A stretch of 64,000 nucleotides of DNA. Origin: Kuschelorhynchus macadamiae. Taxonomy: Eukaryota; Arthropoda; Insecta; Coleoptera; Curculionidae. Below the pieces are notes generated by a model. The model was not told where the DNA came from, did no database searches, and saw only the letters and a program-made list of their open reading frames with translations. The first letter of the stretch is position 1; every line of letters begins with the position of its first letter. A program made the translations under genes and the position numbers. Shown piece by piece: positions 34,781 through 48,197 of the stretch. The stretch is from positions 558,001 to 622,000 of the forward strand of contig JAUTXW010004475.1 of NCBI GenBank assembly GCA_030620095.1, in the 5' to 3' direction.

Positions 34781-35960
34781 AAAATTTTAAAACTGCGGAG
34801 AAGGAACTAAAACCTTTACCACTTAGTATTTTTAACCGAATATTTCCGAACTTGTTCCGAGGAACATAATAATTTAATATGTTAATAATAAGAATAAACT
34901 ATGACAATCTTCACCCGCATAACACAACGAAACAACTCTACCCCGTTACCTGGGCTTGTGAAAGAAAGAGAATTGAACGATATAGGCAAGCCGTTAGAAC
35001 ATGTATCAACACTACGGGTTTACTTTTTAAGCGGGCTGAGGAGGCCGTACTACATAGAACGATCTTTGAAACAGACGAGTCAATACCTCCGCAGTTGGGG
35101 AAGCAGAATCTGCACAGCCAATATAAGACCTACCAAGAAAAGTGCAGTCTTAGATGAACAATAACATAGAGAAAATTGTCCCATCGATGATCAACAATGA
35201 TAAACATAAAACCTACAATTTGGTTTGTGTTAACTTTAATATAATTTAAATTAAATTTTATCGAAACAGGTTGGTAGCCATTAAAATATTTTTAAAATCT
35301 ATAATATATAAGTGTAGTAAATATGCTATAGGTTTACTTCTATTGAGTTAACTGTCAGTATATCTTCCAAAAGCTATGTATAAAAGAATGTTTTTTTTTG
35401 TGGAGCGACTTTCTTGTTATATATTTCATGTAGGACTTTATTTTCCTCTTATCAATAATTTTAAACATATTTATGCAGATGTTAGCACCTCCACTCCAAC
35501 ATAAAATTTTCAAATCCTCTTTAAATTATATTACTTTAGGACAGAATTGGGGAAGGAGCACAGAACCGGCACCATTTCTAACTTATCTTAATATCTCTCA
35601 ATATCAATTCTTTAAAGGTTACAATATGACATCTTTGCAGATGACCTTTGCATCTACAGATACGACAATGTTTCGGTAATACCCAAGAAGAAAGAAATTT
35701 TCATGGCTTCCGCATCGCGCGCGGGCGCCACTCTAAAGGAGCCAGAGGTTTAAAACTGCGTTGAAAAAAAAATAAGAACATTTACTTTTATACAACTCGG
35801 ATTTTTCACAATGTGGAGAAACACCAAAAAGTCAACACATATTGGAAAATTATTTTCATAGTAAAATTTTTAGCGAAAGAAAATACTAAAATTAAAACGA
35901 CTTTCAACAATTTCGCTATACTTACAAAGTCTTGGCTACGCTACTGTCTGTGACTGTTGC
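34781..35960. other. Unrecognised spacer between LINE relics
   Basis: An open stretch at 34879-35164 is open in two frames at once and has no homology I recognise. GC rises briefly near 35700-35740. I do not call a gene. Confidence 0.35.
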
Positions 35961-37722
35961 TTCTGGTAAGAGATGCTTATCAGAATTAAAAATAATTATT
36001 TGAAGTCTATTATGGTACAAGAAAGCTTCTGGTTTGAAATTCTTAGGAATAGAGCAATAAAAATATATGTAAAAATAAACAACCCCTCTGAGTTTAATCA
36101 CCTAAGATCAATCAGCATACTGCCGACGTTATCTAAAATACTTGAAAAAGTTATTAACTCAGTCCGGTTTTAGAGCCAATCATAGTTGTGAGAGTGCCTT
36201 GGCACACATAACTGATGATATTCTTAGAGCCGCCGATGATAACAAAATTACAGCACTCGTTTCTCTCGATTTTAGTAAAGCGTGCGATATGCTTAACCAC
36301 AAAATTCTATACGCTATTTTGCACTTTATAGGTTTTGGCACGAAGGCTTCTAACTTCATTCAATCTTTTTTATCTGATCGAAATCAACAAGTTGTTTATG
36401 ACATGCAATATTCAAATTTTTTAAGTATAAGTATAGGAGTATCACAGGTTAGTATTTTGGGTCCATTGTTATATACAATTTATACTTCCAACTTTTATAA
36501 ATCTATTAAATACTGTAAATCGCATTTCTATGCGGATGATACCCAATTATACTTTTCTTTCTCAGAGAATCAAACGGTTGAAGCCCAACAACTAATAAAT
36601 TCAGATATGGCTGACTTTTTTAACGTAGCATCAAATCATTTACTTACACTCAATCCTAATAAATCGTCAATAATCTTATTCGGTAATCAAATCCAAGTAA
36701 CATATGCTAAGAACAACATTGAGGTCAAAATTAACAATGTAAGCATACCCGCTGTGACTACCTGTAAGACTTTGGGGCTTAATTTGGATTCAAAACTCCG
36801 TTTTAAAGAGCATGTTACCTCTAAATTGCGTGCAGCGTACAGTAATTTAAAGCTTATTTATGGCCAGAGGTACTGTCTATCCAGAGAGAGCAAAAAACTT
36901 TTATGCGATTCTCTCATATTATCTCACTTTAGTCACTGTTCGACTGTCTTTTATCCCTGTCTGGACGCCTCCGATCGAAACAGAATACAGAAGGTGCAGA
37001 ATTCGTGCTTGAGATTAATATATGGGGTTAAAAGGAGAAATCATATTACTCCATTTTTAGAACAATCAAGATGGCTCAATATGTTTAATAGGTACCGTTT
37101 GCATATGTATAATTTTACATTTAAGATCCTTAAGTTTAAACAGCCGAATTATTTATTTGAGAAAGTATCCTTTAGACACGATATTCATAAAATCAACTTA
37201 CGTAGAAAACATTTATTAACAGTACCACAACATAGAAAAGAGATGTTTAAGAGGTCATTTTCGTACAATTTATCTAAATTTATTAATTCAATAGAGAATA
37301 TAGATTTGAATTTTTCTACGTGTAAATTTAAAAAAGTAATGAAAGAACATCTCCTTCGACTGCAATAGTACTGTTTTTTATGCTTGTGATCATGTCTGCT
37401 CCCCCACCAACGACTTAAGCCGCCTGATAATTTAAAAATTGTTGCTGATTTTTGATTCATTTTTGTATTTACAAAGCTTCGCATGTGCCTTTCATTCAGT
37501 AGAAATAAATGAAGTATCTCGACTTAGATTTAGGTTAGTTTTGATTTAAGTTAGTTAGAGCATGAACAGTGTCTGGCCAATGCGGTTGGATGTCTGAGTA
37601 CCATAAGGCCACAAGTTGTTTATGACATGCAATATTCAATATCAACTAGTGTATTTTCAATTAAATCTATATTGTAAATCTGGTTGAACAATAAATGTAT
37701 TATTATTATTATTATTATTATA
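35961..37722 (+). mobile_element. Non-LTR retrotransposon (Jockey/CR1-like), 5'-truncated
   Basis: The copy begins inside the reverse transcriptase, has its C-terminal region and 3' UTR, and ends in (ATT)n at 37699-37721. The ATT tail and 5' truncation are usual for this type of LINE. The coding part is described in the next entry. Confidence 0.8.
36050..37368 (+). pseudogene. LINE reverse transcriptase, mostly open
   Basis: This encodes the polymerase of a non-LTR retrotransposon. The upstream frame reads VKINNPSEFNHLRSISILPT and LSKILEKVI (to about 36150). A short deletion and frameshift then joins it to a 400-codon open frame (36142-37368): TQSGFRANHSCESAL, the catalytic block LVSLDFSKACD (residues 40-49), GVSQVSILGPLLY (99-111; the usual GVPQGS is altered), and FYADDTQLY (129-137) with both active-site Asp. 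The thumb and C-terminal part follow without stops. The endonuclease domain is missing. The copy looks moderately young but cannot move on its own. Confidence 0.88.
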
Positions 37723-38160
37723 AATTTTCGATGAAATTGATTTTGAAAACATTATAAGAGAATTTGCGGCAATTAAATCTAGAAAAACACCTATTTAATG
37801 GCATTGCGTATATTTATGTTTCTAGATTACTTACCTGATTTAATTGAATGTTTTATTTGTTTGCTGCGTAGTTTGATTTTTTGCCTCTGTAACCCTTTAC
37901 CTATTGTATTAAGTTTTAGTTTTTGAAATATCTGTTGTTTCATTACAAAATTAAAATTAAATATACAGTTTCTTTCAAATGTTTAAACAACTGTAAAAAA
38001 ATATTACAGCAAACAATAAAATTTAAAAAATGTATGATAAACTAAATTCTTACTCTTCATACGCCAGAGAGCGCCAAAATATTTCAGGCACGCGGGCGCC
38101 GATTACCCTTGCGGAGGCCCTGGAAATATTCCTCTTGATCAGGAAAAGTAGATTGAAACG
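37723..38160. other. Spacer, nothing recognised
   Basis: AT-rich, with a GC-richer patch near 38065-38130 (GCGCCAAAATATTTC..GCGGGCGCC) that also appears near 35710. No gene seen. Confidence 0.35.
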
Positions 38161-38164
38161 AAAG

Positions 38165-38290
38165 AAAATATGAAAAAATCGGTAAATTTCCTTTACGCGG
38201 AACTTCCCTGGTTATGAATATTTCCTTTTATTAGAAATAGTGAAGTAAGACCCAATTTAGTTCAGTACATAGTCATTTAGTAATACATAT
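38165..38290 (-). repeat. Family A terminal fragment (TCGGTAAA end)
   Basis: TCGGTAAATTTCCTTTACGC, then GGAACTTCCCTGGTTATGAA, then AGTGAAGTAAGACCCAATTT match the same end in the 1.7-, 30.3- and 58.8-kb copies. Reversed family A modules resume at 39790, beyond the mariner copy, which suggests the mariner inserted into a family A element. Confidence 0.8.
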
Positions 38291-39740
38291 ACAGCGTGTC
38301 CTGAAAAATTCTTAACGAATGGAAAACTTATTATTTTTCATTTTATGAAAAATGTTACTTTATAAAAAGTTCTGCTTCCTCCAAAAATATTATTGGAATT
38401 ATAAAACTTAAAAAATATTGTACAGGGTTGCCAAAAACTTAATCTATTTACACTAATCTAAATTTGCCTGAAGAGAAAACTACCCATAACATTAGTTTTA
38501 GAGCAAAATGCCATAAGAGAATTATTCTTGAGTATTCGGAGGCGTGATAAAATACTAAATTTCATAAAGAAATTCAAATCTGAATGCAATGTTCGGGGTA
38601 TACAAAAAGTTTTATTTAACAATATCGTATAAAAAAATCAACTAAGAATGAACAATGAACAAATTATGCTTCTACGTAAGCGACATTCCGGTCCATACAA
38701 ATTGTGGTTCTTCTACTGAACTCTGCTATTGCCGCTCTTACCATAGCTTGCGTAATTTCTTGTATACACTGCCTAACTGTTTCCAGGTGAAGAGAAACCT
38801 TTTCTTTTAAGAATCCCCAAAGGAAAAAGTCCAACGGGGTTAGGTCAGGAGACCTGGCTGGCCACGAGATTGAAGAATACCTTCTTATCCAGCGATTTAA
38901 AAAAGTCCTTTGTAAAAAGTTGGAAACTATCTGTGTACTATGGCATGATGTTCCGTCATGTTGGCACCAAAGTGAGCACCTGATATTTAATGGCAATTCT
39001 TCAACATTGAGTGTTTAAAAAATTCAAATAAGTTTGGCTTGTCAAATTTTCACGAAAGAAATACGGCCCTACTATTTGGTTATCCAAAATACCGCACCAA
39101 ACATTTGTTTTAAATGAGTATTGATTGCGACACTCTATGAGAAAATTAGGATTTTCGTCACACCACCAGCGGCAGTTCTGCGAGCATAGGACTCCGTTTG
39201 ACGTAAATGTCGCCTCATCGGTAAATAATATTTTTCTGGCGAAGAAAGAATCATCTACAGCTTCTCCTTGAAACCTCCACTGAACTTCAAAACATCTAGG
39301 TAAAAGTTTATGGATATATCTAGGTTTGTAAGGATAGAATTTATTTGCTCGTAAGATCGTACTGACTGTTGACTTTATTACGTTACCCGGAAGTGATTTT
39401 GATATTTTCCTCACCGAGACTTTAGGATTTTCAACGACCCCTTGCAAAAGATTTTCTTCGGTAGTAGACCAGGCTTGGTGTTTCCTTTTAAACGTATTAT
39501 CAACAGACCCAGTTGATTCAAACTTGGTCACGACATTTGCAACAGTAACATAGCTTATTTTTTTATCTGGATGTCTATTATTAAAAATTCCAGCCGCTCC
39601 ACGACATGTTTAATATAATATTTATATAATGATCACCAACAATTAACACAATTTCAATTTCATCCTGTTTTGTTAATTTAACTACCATAACAAAAATAAA
39701 GGAAAATATTGAATGTAATAAAATATCCAAACACTTGTAC
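38291..39740 (-). mobile_element. Mariner/IS630-type transposon copy
   Basis: The left end reads ACAGCGTGTCCTGAAAAATT at about 38291, a typical terminal sequence of this superfamily. The transposase runs on the minus strand. The matching right end was not recognised beyond 39700, so the 5' end may be decayed or truncated. The copy splits a family A element. Confidence 0.7.
38664..39688 (-). pseudogene. Mariner-like transposase, few lesions
   Basis: This DDD transposase would cut and paste its element. Reading from an ATG at 39688: MVVKLTKQDEIEIVLIVGDH, a frameshift near 39610, then CRGAAGIFNNRHPDKK and VTVANVVTKFESTGSVDN (helix-turn-helix with linker). A 175-codon block to 39003 carries LFTDEATFTSNG (first Asp) and WCGILDNQIVGPYF. 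A single-base shift near 39010 leads to CQHDGTSCHST (second Asp) and SWPARSPDLTPLDFFLWG (third Asp in SPD, 36 residues after the second). It ends RNVAYVEA. All three catalytic Asp are intact and only about two frameshifts are visible, so this is a fairly young copy. Confidence 0.88.
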
Positions 39741-39789
39741 AATTCAAAATTATGTCTCTTATTTTTTTAATTTATTTTAAATTTGGTAA

Positions 39790-40770
39790 TTATTCTAAGC
39801 GTGTAAACTTTGTGCAAAATTTGAGATAAATTGAATAACTAGTTTTTTAAAAATTTTTTTTTATCATTTTGCTTAACAATATTGGATTTTTACCAAAATG
39901 TTACCAAGTCATCCCCATATGACCCTTAATCTTTGACGAAAATTTGAAGTCAATCGTATAAGTAGTTTTTATCGATCGACGGAATCGATAAAACATATTT
40001 TTTGGCATTTAGGGACGCTAAAACGTAAAGATATGTAAAACCTGAAAATTTGATTTTTTCACGATTACAAATATTTTATTTAGCCGCCATTTTGTTCCGC
40101 CATCTTCAATTAGTACCTCAGTTTTACTAATTCGTCTGTATACCACAATTATTTTTGGCACACAATTTGAAATCAGTCCATTAAGTAGTTTTTCATGCTG
40201 AATTTTTAAATATTTTTCTAAACAGCCATTTGGTTCCGCCATCTTCAATTCGTACCAAAAATTTTACCAGTTGATTCCTACATAATACTTGAGATTTGTG
40301 CAAAATTTGAGATAAATTGGATAAACCTACACAAATACTACTAAAATTGGATAAGTAGGTTTTTAGTAATAATTTCATTAACATTTCACTAGGCCGCCAT
40401 TTTGTTACCATATTGGATTTTTACCAAAATATTACCATGTCATCCCCACATGAACCTTAATTTTACCCAAAATTTGAAGTCAATCGCGTAAGTAGTTTTT
40501 AAGCAATGTCGTGAACTGACAAACGGACAGACAAACCGACAGACGGACTGACGGAATAAAACATGTGTTTTGGCATCTAGAGACTCTAAAACGTGAAGAT
40601 ACGTAAAACCTGAGAGGGCGATTTTCTCAGATTACAAATATTTTTTTATCCGCCATTTTGTTCCGCCACCTTGAATTAGTACCACAGTTTTACTAGTTCA
40701 TCTGTATACCACAATTATTTATAGTACACAATTTGAAATCAGGCCCTTGCATGTCTAATTATAGCGCATT
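39790..40770 (-). repeat. Family A repeat, reversed copy
   Basis: Two rounds of reverse modules occur: GACCCTTAATCTTTGACG (39922), GCCGCCATTTTGTTCCGCCA (40083), AGGCCGCCATTTTGTTACC (40392), CAGACAAACCGACAGACGG (40530) and CCGCCATTTTGTTCCGCCA (40650). There is no terminal hairpin on the right; the copy fades near 40770. Confidence 0.82.
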
Positions 40771-43700
40771 AAAAGGCCACATGATTTAGCTGATTAGATG
40801 ATTAAACTGAAAAAATATCTCCACTATAAGTATCTGTCCTACTGTACATCTTGGGTACATATCAGCAGCTAAAGGAAATTCTTCTAGGTACCCCTCAGCG
40901 ATATCATCTATAAAAAATTAACTTTTTGATGGTTTATGTTAAGCTATCTCAGAAAGAATATACAAATCGCATATGAAGCCTAAGCGATCGCTCGAAAATT
41001 TTAAAAAATCCCCTAGAAGCAATATCTCAGTGCGCCCATACTTATGACCATCTTCTTCTGATTTTAAATATTTTTAATCTAAAAAAATCTAATATTCAGT
41101 TACACAAATACATGATAAAATCGATACATCAATATTTTGTAAAAACAGAAAACCAAACACGAAAAACTATTTTAAATATGAAGAACATCGGCAAACCAAA
41201 ATTACGTTATTTAGGTTTATTAGTATTATTAGGTTATTTAAAGCAAAGTTTACTAAATAAAATATTTTAGTAAACTTTGTTTAAAGTAAAGCAAAAACCA
41301 AAACTGTCCCTATTTTAACAAATACATTGTGAGGGAGAAGTTGCGATAATGAATTATCAAAAAAAAGTATTGTCTTCTTTTATATGCATAACTGACCAGT
41401 CTGATATTATAATATTATAATTTAAAATTGAAACCATTCACCGGTACATTACAAACAAAAATAGATATAAGATAAATTGTATCATTTATTAAATTGGTCA
41501 AAGCCCAAAATAATTGATTTGGATTTTACACTGTTACACATATTTGGTGTACATGTAAATCGAACGTTTGGGTGTGCCCCTAGATATATTTGCGCCGCGC
41601 CGTTTTTAGTATTTTTAATTACCGAGAATGAATGATTATATAATTGTGGAGTCACCATGCAAAATGATAGCAAATATAAAGAAACATTTTAAAATATATA
41701 AGTTGATAATTACAATATAAGTAATGTATTGCACCAGTGGCGTAACTACATACCCGCCAGGGTTGAGTTATATATTTTCCAGCTATACTTTAAATCAGTA
41801 ACATACCGCAGTTAAAAGTTATTGTGCTTATATAAAAACAACAACGCCGCGTTTAGTCTTGTCGATGGACGGCGATCGGTGATATTTTACCTTTCAGAGC
41901 ATTTTAATTTTTTATTGCTATGAAAAAACTAGATGTGAAAACAAAATAGTTAGTTTTTACCTGACGCACATAGGTCATTTTCGCTAATTTAGGCGGTAAT
42001 AAATCCTTACTTAAGATTTCAATTGTTTTTTACAAATTTTGATCACATTTTTGATATAAAATAGATATAGAGATAATATGAAAGAAATAACGATATTTTG
42101 TTTTTCTTTATGCTTATATACAGGCTGTTGATAAAGTTTGAAATGGTCAATTCCAATCATTTTTTCAGAAAATTTTTTTTGCAAAAAAAATCTCTGACAG
42201 TTTTTTGCAAAACATTTTCGATTTTTCTAGACTGTTTAAAATCCTGTATAAGATGTTTCTTAAAAAAGAATTTCTTATAAACTTAAGAAATTTAATAAAA
42301 AAATTATTACATGCATAATATTTAAAACTATTTAATTATTTTATTAATTTATTTGAGACATAGTGGACAACCCTATCACAATACTGAAATTGACTAAGAT
42401 ATGATAAGCAAATTATAAATTGTAATTTACGTAAATTATAATTTACTATGATACTTACTTATTTTATCAAATATATTTTTTAGTATAAATTTAATTAAAC
42501 ATCTTATCTCACCAATTCAGCGGCCACTTATAACTCAAACAACAGCAAACTGCAACAACGATGGTATCTTCTTCTTGAATATATTTATTTTAACTAGCAG
42601 GTGGTTTATTTAAATAAAAGATTTGGTTTTTAAAAACAACTTAAAGATCTATTAAGAAGAGTAAAGGAATTACTGTACAAAAATAATACTTAAAACTAAT
42701 AACAAAAAAACGTATTTAAATCTAGAAAATTACGGAATTTACTCGAAATCCCCAAACATAGTGCAAAACAAAAAAAATTAAATAAAACATAAATTTAACT
42801 CTTGACAATAAGTTAAGTAAGTTACTCTCCAAATAAATCATAGAATGAAAATAAAATATCTTTGATACTCCCTCAACTTTAATAACCTACTGTATACGTA
42901 AAGCCCCATAAACCACCATAAAAGAAGAATTTGAATTCAACTGTAACAAACAGAACTCTGACATAGACTGACTCTTGCTTTAGAAATCAGAAAGAAGGTC
43001 GGCACCTAAATTGACAAGAACTGACTCTGATTAACTGAAATACAGTGCGTCGTCATAGACGCGTCCTGAACCCTTAATTAATAAACACTTCATAAGTGTC
43101 GCCTAGAGTTCTACTTTATGTATGTAATTGAAAAAATAATTACATTTCCGTCTAAATAGGATAAAAGTTCCTTCTATATAAATGTCTAAAACCTAAACTA
43201 ACTTATCAGCGTTCTGGCTCAAAAAGATCATGGCGAAAAAAAAGAAAGACAAAGAAAAACTTTGGAAAAAACATGGAATTTTTCTATTATAAAATATTTT
43301 ATAGTATTTTTAACATAGTAAGTTGACAATTTATTATAATTGAATCGAACCAAATAAAATGTTTTAATTGGTATTAGCTTTAACTTAATGAAAGCTTCCT
43401 ACGCCACAGATCAATATGGGACCATGAACTCGAAAGGGAGGCATAGACGATAACACTTGAGAAGGTTTATTCTTACGTAAACGATTTTAAAAACTCTCAA
43501 AACTAATATTAGATAGCTTTACTTTAACAACTTCTTTAAAATACTCATGTTTAGCATTTGTCATGAAAAAAAATAAATTAAGAATTTATATACTCTGTTC
43601 TATTGGTATAGTCTATTACGTTACACATGTTAATGAAGTTAGCATCCTAAAGCTATGTAAATCTAATTTAAACACTAATCATCACTATCACTACTGAGAG

Positions 43701-44129
43701 ACTGATCATCATCAGCGTGACTAATATTTTTATCATCATTTGTTGCTAAGTCTGCCTGCAAAGTAGATTTTAATAAATTAAGAACCTCATCGTTCTAGAA
43801 CGTTCTTAAACTTTTTTCGATTGACATGGTCCCTAAAAAATTATGTCTTTACGTTCCTGGCACTTCTTGACAGCTAAATTTAGAACCAATTGACAGACAA
43901 AAAGGGAATAAAGAGGACAAATATATTTTTGAAATAAATCTATGCAAATCTCGAATTATACACCTTTTACAATACCGTGTTAAGGAAAAGCATCTATTTC
44001 TGTTAAAACATTGTGTTTTTTCTTGAACACACGCGCATTTAAAAGAGCTAATATTTTTTAAAATAGTAAATCTTACCCGTTCGTTAACATGGTTTTAGGT
44101 TTTAGTTATTGCTACTATAATCTGTAATT
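40771..44129. other. AT-rich region without a recognised gene
   Basis: A single hAT-type end, CCAGTGGCGTAACTACATAC, lies near 41743 (compare the MITE at 21819) with no partner. A perfect 17-bp palindrome-like stretch flanks 41245-41285 (AAAGCAAAGTTTACTAAATA and its inverted copy). Otherwise nothing is recognisable. Confidence 0.45.
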
Positions 44130-44133
44130 ACAA

Positions 44134-45075
44134 ATGGTTTCCCAAAGGGATGTTCCCAAAGCGACCGCCATTCCTATACAGCAATTAACAACGCAACTTC
44201 GGTATATTCGCACTCTACATTATATTTCTCTTCTAACACGAACATCGGCAGAGACGGAAAGGTATATTCAGCCCAGTGACATCCTACTTTTTTTACAGGA
44301 AACTAGCAATGATAGTGCCCGTCTAAAGCAACTAAATTTAAACCTCAAATTATTGGAACAAAAAAACAGTATTTTCAAATCCACTGATTGGAAAGATTTA
44401 ACTGGCTTTCTTCATGTGATGTTTCACAAGGAACATTTTGTAAAAGTTGAGTGTTTTTTCACAAGATTGATGTTGGTAAAAGTAAACATCAGAAACCTGG
44501 AAACTTTGTTGTATCAGCTTTTAAGAACTGGAACCATGCTATAGAACAGTTTGATAATCACGCTTCGAACCATTACCATAAAAACTTTGCATTTTAGCAG
44601 AAAATTTTTGAGAACGACTAATGGCAAAACATTAAATGTTGAGCAAATACTTCTTAATCGAAATGAAGAAGAAATAAAACGAAATCTAGCAATTCTTCTA
44701 CTATCGATTCCATTATTGTCTGTGGTCGGAAAGAGATGGCGTTTAGGGGACATGGGGCCTCTGGAACACTAACTTTAGAAGAACCAGTTACACATGACGG
44801 CAATATAAGATCTTTGTTAAGGTACGCATTCGTGGAGGCGACTCTATTATTTTAGATCATATCAACACTACAAGCGATAACGCAACTTATTTAAGTCCAG
44901 CTATTCAGAACTAAATCATAGATAATATTGGGCATACATTCAAAAAAGCATCAATCAAAAAATCAAAAAAGTAAAATTTTTTACCGTTCTTGCAGACGAA
45001 ACCACTGACATAAGTAGAGTAGAACAATTTTCGGCTCTTGTAAAGAATTTTACTCATGGAATTTGGTAAATTTAA
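44134..45075 (+). pseudogene. hAT transposase (ZMYM1-like), N-terminal part
   Basis: The TTF-type zinc-finger segment reads FHKIDVGKSKHQKPGNFVVS, AFKNWNHAIEQFDNHASNHY (about 44458-44580). Then NLAILL and CGRKEMAFRGHGASG (about 44690-44770), EEPVTHDGNIRSLL, KVRIRGGDSIILDHI, then SDNATYLSPAIQN. The first catalytic block KVKFFTVLADETTDISRVEQ lies near 44968-45030. The order matches hAT transposases related to vertebrate ZMYM1. Frameshifts near 44440 and 44690 and a stop at about 44913 break it. The C-terminal half, with the remaining catalytic residues and dimerisation domain, is absent. Confidence 0.85.
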
Positions 45076-45341
45076 AATATACATTTGAAAGATTACCTTT
45101 TTTTAATAATTCCTATACACAAAAATTTATGGATGAACCACTTTTTCAAATTATATCCAAAAAACTAAGGTTTCGGAAAGTTGCACTGAACTTGTTTTTG
45201 GCATATCGCTAAAAACATTTTTCACAAACTTAATTTATAAACTACGTAAAAGATTGATTATATTATAATGCTCTATAACACAAAAATTATTATTTCTAAC
45301 TAAAAGTTAGAAGTAATTATTATATTAGACATTATTAACAG

Positions 45342-45940
45342 TGGCGGCTCGCCAGGGGACGCGGGGAAACGCCGCTTCACCTACATTTTCCAATCAATTT
45401 ACTTCAAATATTAAGCATTTTATAATCTACATTTCTATTATAAAAATATAGTATATTTTATATAAATTCACATTATTTACATAATTATACGATTATTTTC
45501 TATCAAAACTAGTGTCTTATACACTCAAAAAATAATAATGACTTAAAAACGTAGCGCGCTGAACACCTCTTCATAAGAGCGGCCCATAAGGGAATTACAA
45601 TCAGAAGTAAAAAATTCCGCTTCAGACTCCCCCTCACGCCGGCTTTCGCACTTAGATTTGTTTACGGCGGTTGCTATGGAAACACAATGGTGAAGATCTA
45701 TAAGCCAAATAGAGATTGGGAGCGGCATAAAGTGCTGCTGCAGGCTACAGGCGCTTATTCGCTTGTTATAGAATTAATGTGAATTAGTGCGTTCGGATCA
45801 TCGGAGGCGGAAGCAGTTTTGCATCGTGTCGTGTATCGTGGTATTTGTGGTACCGTAAAAGTAAGTCGAAATGTTGCGTACAATCCGGTCTCTTCATGAC
45901 TACACTTCATTGTTGTATGAATAGCCATTTTCATATTCAC
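45342..45940 (+). mobile_element. Terminal fragment of a hAT element
   Basis: CAGTGGCGGCTCGCCAGGGG opens this segment; it resembles hAT termini and the inverted end near 50345-50385. A GC-richer leader-like stretch follows (45550-45900), which could be the 5' part of an element whose body is deleted. No transposase is recognisable here. Confidence 0.5.
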
Positions 45941-48140
45941 CATTAAAATCTTAATATTTTGACAAACTACGATAATTCAACTAAGAAATAAGTCTAAAAA
46001 TTCAAACGTTAGGTTAAAAACCATACTTGTTTATAAATTAATTATAATTTTAATGATGTGCCACAATGAAATCATATCATACTTTGATGCAGTAATTTTT
46101 TCTTAAATTTAGAATTCAAAAAATATCGTTAATTTGTCAAAAATGATAACTAGTAAAAAATATATCAAAATGATCTGTTGCGATTTTTAGACATAACGAT
46201 TTTTAATTAGCAATAAACCTGTTGTAAAACACAGAAAGTTTAGGTTTTATTTTGAGAGCAAACAACCATATTAAATAATTTAATGGTTGTTTGACTTACT
46301 CAAACAACGATGTAATTGCATCATACTACACAGAAACCCAGTTTTCGTTACTCCGCTATGAATTTATCACAGTCTATGCTAAAAAAAAATAAAACAAGCA
46401 AGACCGGTGACTTTTATTTTATCCTCACTGCGGTATCTTGCCACATATAATTTATTCATTGTAGGATATGGAGTAATTTTGCGAGCCCTTTACACCTTAG
46501 TGTTGAAAATAATCTCATTCTACAACACTAGCCTAAACACTTTTGTATAATTTTGGGTAATTCCAAATCCATCCAAAACTGAAACAGAGGTACAAAGGGG
46601 TGCCAAAGACGTGCGTCAAAATATAATTCATTTTCTTTGAATTGTGGCGACTGAATGTCTCCCACATTTGTCTGCCAAAGTTAAAATTTGCGCATATCAC
46701 ACTGTATATATTTGTTTTTCTTTTCATTGTTACATACTGTACATATTTATTTTATTTTACATTTACTTTTTTAATCTAGGCTAATTATCTATTGCTATTG
46801 AGAAATGTAACAATTTGTAGGTACTTATGTTTCTGTACATAATTGTGGGAATTTCCATCGGCATTTAGAGTCTAATTTAGTTTTAAGGTTCTTGTATGCT
46901 ATCCGTTAATTTTTATTTTTACAACACTTCTTTGTACGATTTTATGTTGTTGCACGTTTGATAATAGGAACCATCACCGATAGTGAACTGTTTATTGCAT
47001 TTAGGGTTTATGATAGGAAAATACCGAAACGACCCTTCTTAGTAAAGCTTTCTCCAAATTCTCATTTTACTATCTGTAATGAATGTTTTTATTTTGACCA
47101 TGGGAAAGTTTACGAAGATAGAAAAAAACCCCTTTTGCCAACGAATAGGACCAATCAAAGTGAGGAATTTTGGCACAAGGGGTGGAACTTTATGTTTCTT
47201 GAAATTTGTATTAATATTAGAGGAAGACTCTGTTTTTGGACTTGCAAGAAGTCGGATGTGAATTTTGTTGTTCTAGTTCAATAGACTTATTTTATTTCGT
47301 TTTAACGGTGTTTCAATAAACTCTCACAGTTCATATAAAAAAGGAATGTATTGGATATATAGCTAATCAAGCACACACATACGTTCCTAAAGAATAAATA
47401 GACAATCCGTTTTTGTTTCTCGAAAACGACTTATCGTATCGTAAATTACTAATAGGTTTTTTGTGTATTTGTACTTGCCCTCAACCTTTTTTATTAAGGA
47501 AGTCCTACGCCCATGTTTAAAATAAAAACTAAAGTGTCACAATGAAGACTTTAAATGCAAAGAAGATTTCCCAAATCTTAATCTTAATCAAGTAGCTTTT
47601 ACGGTTATGGAAATACTAAAGAGAATGTTTTTCTTTTAAGTTTGAACATCCTGTATTTCGAAAACTGTGTCTGCAATTACACATATTTATATAAACTTTT
47701 CTTCTTAAAATGATCTAAGGAAACACCTACTTTAATATTTACTCGACATTTAGGATCACCCTGTATATTAACGTGTTTTTCTTTTTATTGTTCTATGCTT
47801 CAAATGCTTTTGATCAATTTAATGGTTTCCAAACTAACATTTCACACCGGTTAAATTTGATCGTCAAAAGGTTCCCTCAGGTGTCTTTCAGTTGTAAGAA
47901 TTTTTTTAAGGAAATTGAAATAGTTTCATTGGAGTTCAAAAGGTTAACTTGGTTTGAGAGAATACAAGTCAGCGGCGTAGCTACGGAGGAGGGGAGACTT
48001 TAGATGGCGCGCTTTTTCGGTAAGCTAAATACTCCTTTGCAGAGGTATCGTTGCTGATAAATTTATAAAAAGAAGTAGTTGTAACCCAAACATATATAGA
48101 ATGAAAATAGCGTTGTTTATTTCTTTAGAAAATGTTTGAC
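45941..48140. other. AT-rich region, MITE-like ends only
   Basis: Two hints only: GATCACCCTGTATATTA near 47752-47770, a MITE-like terminus, and CAGCGGCGTAGCTACGG near 47967, a hAT-MITE end. A 108-codon frame at 46958-47284 matches nothing I know. Confidence 0.4.
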
Positions 48141-48197
48141 CGTAACAGGGGCGTGCAATGAAATTTTAAGAAAAGGAAGCAATTTTTAGAAACTTAC

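Noticed and set aside
34879..35164. Overlapping 92- and 87-codon frames
   Set aside because: Both frames are open over the same DNA with no homology and no codon preference favouring either; treated as unrecognised.
46958..47284. 108-codon frame
   Set aside because: No motif, start context or homology; flanked by unrecognised AT-rich DNA.
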